Part shown: positions 7,108-8,946 of the stretch, one piece after another | How positions within the stretch are numbered: the stretch's first letter is position 1 | Layout of the letters: the number at the start of each line of letters is the position of its first letter | Assembly: GCA_029934675.1 (NCBI GenBank) | Contig: JAOZLT010000047.1 | Location: 1-8,946, forward strand | DNA: 8,946 nt | Direction: 5' to 3' | Origin: Candidatus Altimarinota bacterium | Lineage (GTDB): Bacteria; Patescibacteriota; Gracilibacteria; UM-FILTER-43-11 | Program-made: the position numbers and the translations under genes | The notes under the pieces: generated by a model | Seen by the model: only the letters and a program-made list of their open reading frames with translations | What the model was told of the DNA's origin: nothing | The model's database searches: none

Positions 7108-7143
7108 AAAAACCCATCCTGCCGTAAAGCAGATGGGTTTTTT
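7108..7143 (+). terminator. Rho-independent terminator after the prepilin gene
   Basis: AAAACCCATCCTGC pairs with GCAGATGGGTTTT around the loop CGTAAA, with one bulged C, and is followed by a run of six T. It starts 24 nt after the pilin stop codon, so it closes the pilin transcript. The A-run on the 5' side would also allow weaker activity on the opposite strand against the convergent sulfatase gene. Confidence 0.88.
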
Positions 7144-7223
7144 ACAACAGTATTGTAAACCGTATTGGTGTCTAAGATTATATTTAAGCCAACAATTAAC
7201 ACTTTTAAATATAGTTAGGCAAA

Positions 7224-7404
7224 GATGTACTACTAATATTAAAAAAATATGGTGGAAGACATCGTAAATGTAAAGATTGTAATGTGACCTTTCAACACCA
7301 CCAAAAAACTCCGAAGTACCTCTGAACAATGGATTTTAGATAGAAGTGCTTTTCAGAGAATAATGGATAAAAGCGGTATTTCTAAAATGGAGGAATGGAA
7401 ATAG
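7224..7404 (+). pseudogene. Decayed zinc-ribbon transposase N-terminal fragment
   Basis: Three frames join into one recognisable protein. 7224-7246 reads RCTTNIKK. After an extra A in an A7 run (7241-7247), frame 7248-7322 reads YGGRHRKCKDCNVTFQ and continues to KYL, then TGA. After a second shift, frame 7321-7401 reads SEQWILDRSAFQRIMDKSG and ends at TAG. This is the layout of insertion-sequence transposases: a CxxC zinc ribbon (CKDC clear; the first CxxC appears reduced to RxxC) followed by a helix-turn-helix with a GIS-type turn. The catalytic DDE domain is missing. Traces such as YIDYIISPLGNYL (about 7414-7450) may continue it in a further broken frame. The IS family cannot be fixed and no terminal inverted repeats or target duplications are seen. 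Confidence 0.72.
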
Positions 7405-7599
7405 GTTTAAAGATATATAGATTACATTATTTCTCCACTAGGGAATTATCTTAAAAACAATGAGAGATATTAAGCCTGAAAAGAGTCTGAATAATCTTTT
7501 TAATAAAACTGATTTACAGTTAATATAAAAATACAAAAGAACTTCTTTGAACCACTCCATTTAGTATTCAGAATATAGTTTACAGGATGTAAAGTTACG
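7405..7599. other. Non-coding stretch, no recognisable gene
   Basis: These 195 bases between the transposase remnant and the sulfatase stop codon have stops in all frames. They may contain further degraded transposase sequence. A 5-bp hairpin (AACTG at 7507-7511, CAGTT at 7517-7521) is the only structure visible and is too weak to call a terminator for the minus-strand gene. Confidence 0.5.
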
Positions 7600-8946
7600 T
7601 TATCGCGACAAATTATTATACTTATTATAATACCATTTAAATAAGGCCCCTTCGCGGTTATTTTCTTGCTCAAATTCCTCAGCTTTTAGCTCTATCATAG
7701 ATTTAAATTCCTCATTAGTAGCATCAATTGGTAAATTAATAGCGAATTGTTTTAATCCATCCTTATTTGTTCTAAAAGGCTTAGGCCCAAGTAAAAGCGA
7801 ATGAAACTTATCTCCAATAATTATATATCCGTTATTTCGGTTTTGCCCAACAGGATAGGTGATTTCGTGGCTAATTAAGCTTTTGCCCATAAAATAGTCA
7901 GGAATATCAAGATCCGTAAAATCAAGCAGAGTAGCAGCTATATCAACATGAGAACCTTGTCTTGCTTTTATTTCTACTTTTGGCTCAGATATTACAATAA
8001 AGGGAATGCGCTCTGGTTTCATAAAAAAGGAAGTCTGAAAATTTACACCAGGAATAGATCTGAATATTGGATATAACTGATCAGAAGTAAGAAGAATAAC
8101 AGTATCTTTTGTTAACAGCTCATTATCTTTTAAATCATCCATAAATTTTCCAAAAACACGATCAAAACATTCTACGGAAAAAAGTACAGGATTTTCAGGG
8201 TCATCACCATTTTTTTCGTAAGAACATCTACCACCCTTAACGTGAGTATCTACAGTAAGAAGTGTCATAAAAAGTTTTTCATCAGATGGACTTTCTTTTA
8301 GCCGTTCAATTGCTTCATCAAATACATATTTATCAGAAAAACCCCAAGTATTATAAAGGTCCGGTCTTTCATCCTTAAATTCAGGGAATTTTTTATCAAA
8401 TTCCTCTTTGGCAAAGATTTCATTAAAGCCAAATTTATTAAAATGTATATTTTCAGAAGCGTAGTATCTGGATGCTCCTCGTATGAAAATATCATTGAAA
8501 CCAATTTCAGATAACATTTTGGGGACACATTTATAATTAATTTCATGTTGAACTTGTCTACTATTTGTATGTCCACATAACATTGCACTCAAACCTTGTA
8601 GTGTATATGGTCCCGATGGATAGAATTCATCAATATGAGGGTAATTTTCAATCAGATTATCAATATTTTTAGTTGAGCCATTTATATCTTTGTTATAATA
8701 AGATAGAAATTGCTGATTAAGAGATTCCACGACAACTAGAATAATTTTTTTTGGCGGATTTGGAAAATCCTGAGTAAGATGTTCATTTAGTTTTAATGAT
8801 TTAATAGACCTTTTGTCATCTTCAGTTAATTTTTGAAATACAAGCGTTTTAGGGGAAAAATGATGCCTGAATTCCCCTAAAAGGATGGTAAAACCTGAGT
8901 TTTCTAAATCAATTGTGCGATAAATATTTTTAGCGACAGAGTCTGA
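7600..8946 (-). CDS. Sulfatase-fold phosphoglycerol transferase-like protein (LTA synthase/OpgB type), 5'-truncated by window
   Basis: The visible 448 codons end at a TAA (7602-7600). The frame is open to the right edge with no start codon upstream of a GTG at 8730. That GTG lies in the beta strand KKIILVVVESL, which carries a metal-binding Glu, so it is not the real start; the N-terminus, probably including membrane helices, lies outside. Family landmarks in order are VVES; the nucleophile region PSGPYTLQGLSAMLCG (candidate Thr codon at 8604-8602); FGFNEIF; WGFSDKYVFDEAI; LLTVDTHVKGG; VILLTSDQ; and SHVDIAATLLDF. These match the LTA synthase/OpgB branch of the alkaline phosphatase superfamily, which moves phosphoglycerol or related head groups onto glycans at the outer face of the membrane. 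The usual Asp-His of the metal site is Asp-Gln here (codons 8082-8077), so activity is uncertain. A role in envelope polymer modification is inferred. It converges on the pilin gene and appears unrelated to it. Confidence 0.85.
   Translation of the reverse strand, partial: SDSVAKNIYRTIDLENSGFTILLGEFRHHFSPKTLVFQKLTEDDKRSIKSLKLNEHLTQDFPNPPKKIILVVVESLNQQFLSYYNKDINGSTKNIDNLIENYPHIDEFYPSGPYTLQGLSAMLCGHTNSRQVQHEINYKCVPKMLSEIGFNDIFIRGASRYYASENIHFNKFGFNEIFAKEEFDKKFPEFKDERPDLYNTWGFSDKYVFDEAIERLKESPSDEKLFMTLLTVDTHVKGGRCSYEKNGDDPENPVLFSVECFDRVFGKFMDDLKDNELLTKDTVILLTSDQLYPIFRSIPGVNFQTSFFMKPERIPFIVISEPKVEIKARQGSHVDIAATLLDFTDLDIPDYFMGKSLISHEITYPVGQNRNNGYIIIGDKFHSLLLGPKPFRTNKDGLKQFAINLPIDATNEEFKSMIELKAEEFEQENNREGALFKWYYNKYNNLSR

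Noticed and set aside
7142..7158. Short palindrome TTACAA-CAGTA-TTGTAA next to the terminator, considered as an insertion-sequence end
   Set aside because: No matching inverted copy was found at the other side of the transposase relic, and 6-bp arms are too short to support the idea.
7066..7329. Minus-strand open frame of 87 codons over the pilin terminator and transposase relic
   Set aside because: It runs antisense to the terminator hairpin and the recognisable transposase peptide, has no family features, and is rich in residues expected from reading A/T-rich DNA backwards.
7507..7521. Hairpin AACTG/CAGTT as terminator for the minus-strand sulfatase-family gene
   Set aside because: The stem is only 5 bp, low in G/C, with no clean T-run on the minus strand, and lies about 80 nt after the stop codon.

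Overview
This AT-rich window most likely comes from a bacterium of the Candidate Phyla Radiation (Patescibacteria) or a similarly streamlined, uncultured lineage. The grounds are a compact type IV pilus cluster with divergent PilN/PilO-like proteins, A/T-rich leaders with no Shine-Dalgarno sequence, low-complexity intergenic inverted repeats, and stop codons that are only TAA or TAG. This placement is inference, because no rRNA or other marker gene is present. Glycine is encoded by GGN throughout and the long reading frames contain no in-frame TGA, so the UGA=Gly code of Gracilibacteria/Absconditabacteria is unlikely.

Layout. Positions 1-90 hold an 11-bp tandem repeat that runs almost up to a near-consensus sigma-70-type promoter (93-121). 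Four plus-strand genes follow: a 799-aa PilN-like inner-membrane protein with a very large cytoplasmic part made of helical repeats (155-2554); a PilO-like protein (2658-3464); a PilB/GspE-type assembly ATPase read from a TTG start (3527-5005); and the PilC/GspF platform protein (5109-6314). Spacers of 62-103 nt separate them, and two of these carry A/T-rich stem-loops. A second promoter with the same architecture (6408-6436) drives a prepilin gene (6479-7084), which ends at a clear rho-independent terminator (7108-7143).

The stretch 7144-7599 has no intact gene. Its first half is a decayed, frameshifted zinc-ribbon transposase remnant; the rest shows nothing I can name. On the minus strand, convergent with the pilus locus, lies the 3' part of a sulfatase-fold (LTA synthase/OpgB-like phosphoglycerol transferase) gene. 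It is open through the right edge of the window, so its N-terminus is missing.

Together the plus-strand genes form a minimal pilus machine. The PilN/PilO-like pair would form the periplasmic alignment ring, PilB would power assembly, PilC would be the membrane platform, and the separately promoted prepilin is probably the fibre subunit. No pilM, pilT or prepilin peptidase gene is visible. The most unusual parts are the oversized PilN-like protein with an internal duplication and a thrice-repeated basic-aromatic motif, an ATPase whose N1 domain is replaced by a Pro/Ala-rich tail, and a sulfatase-family enzyme with Asp-Gln where Asp-His is expected.
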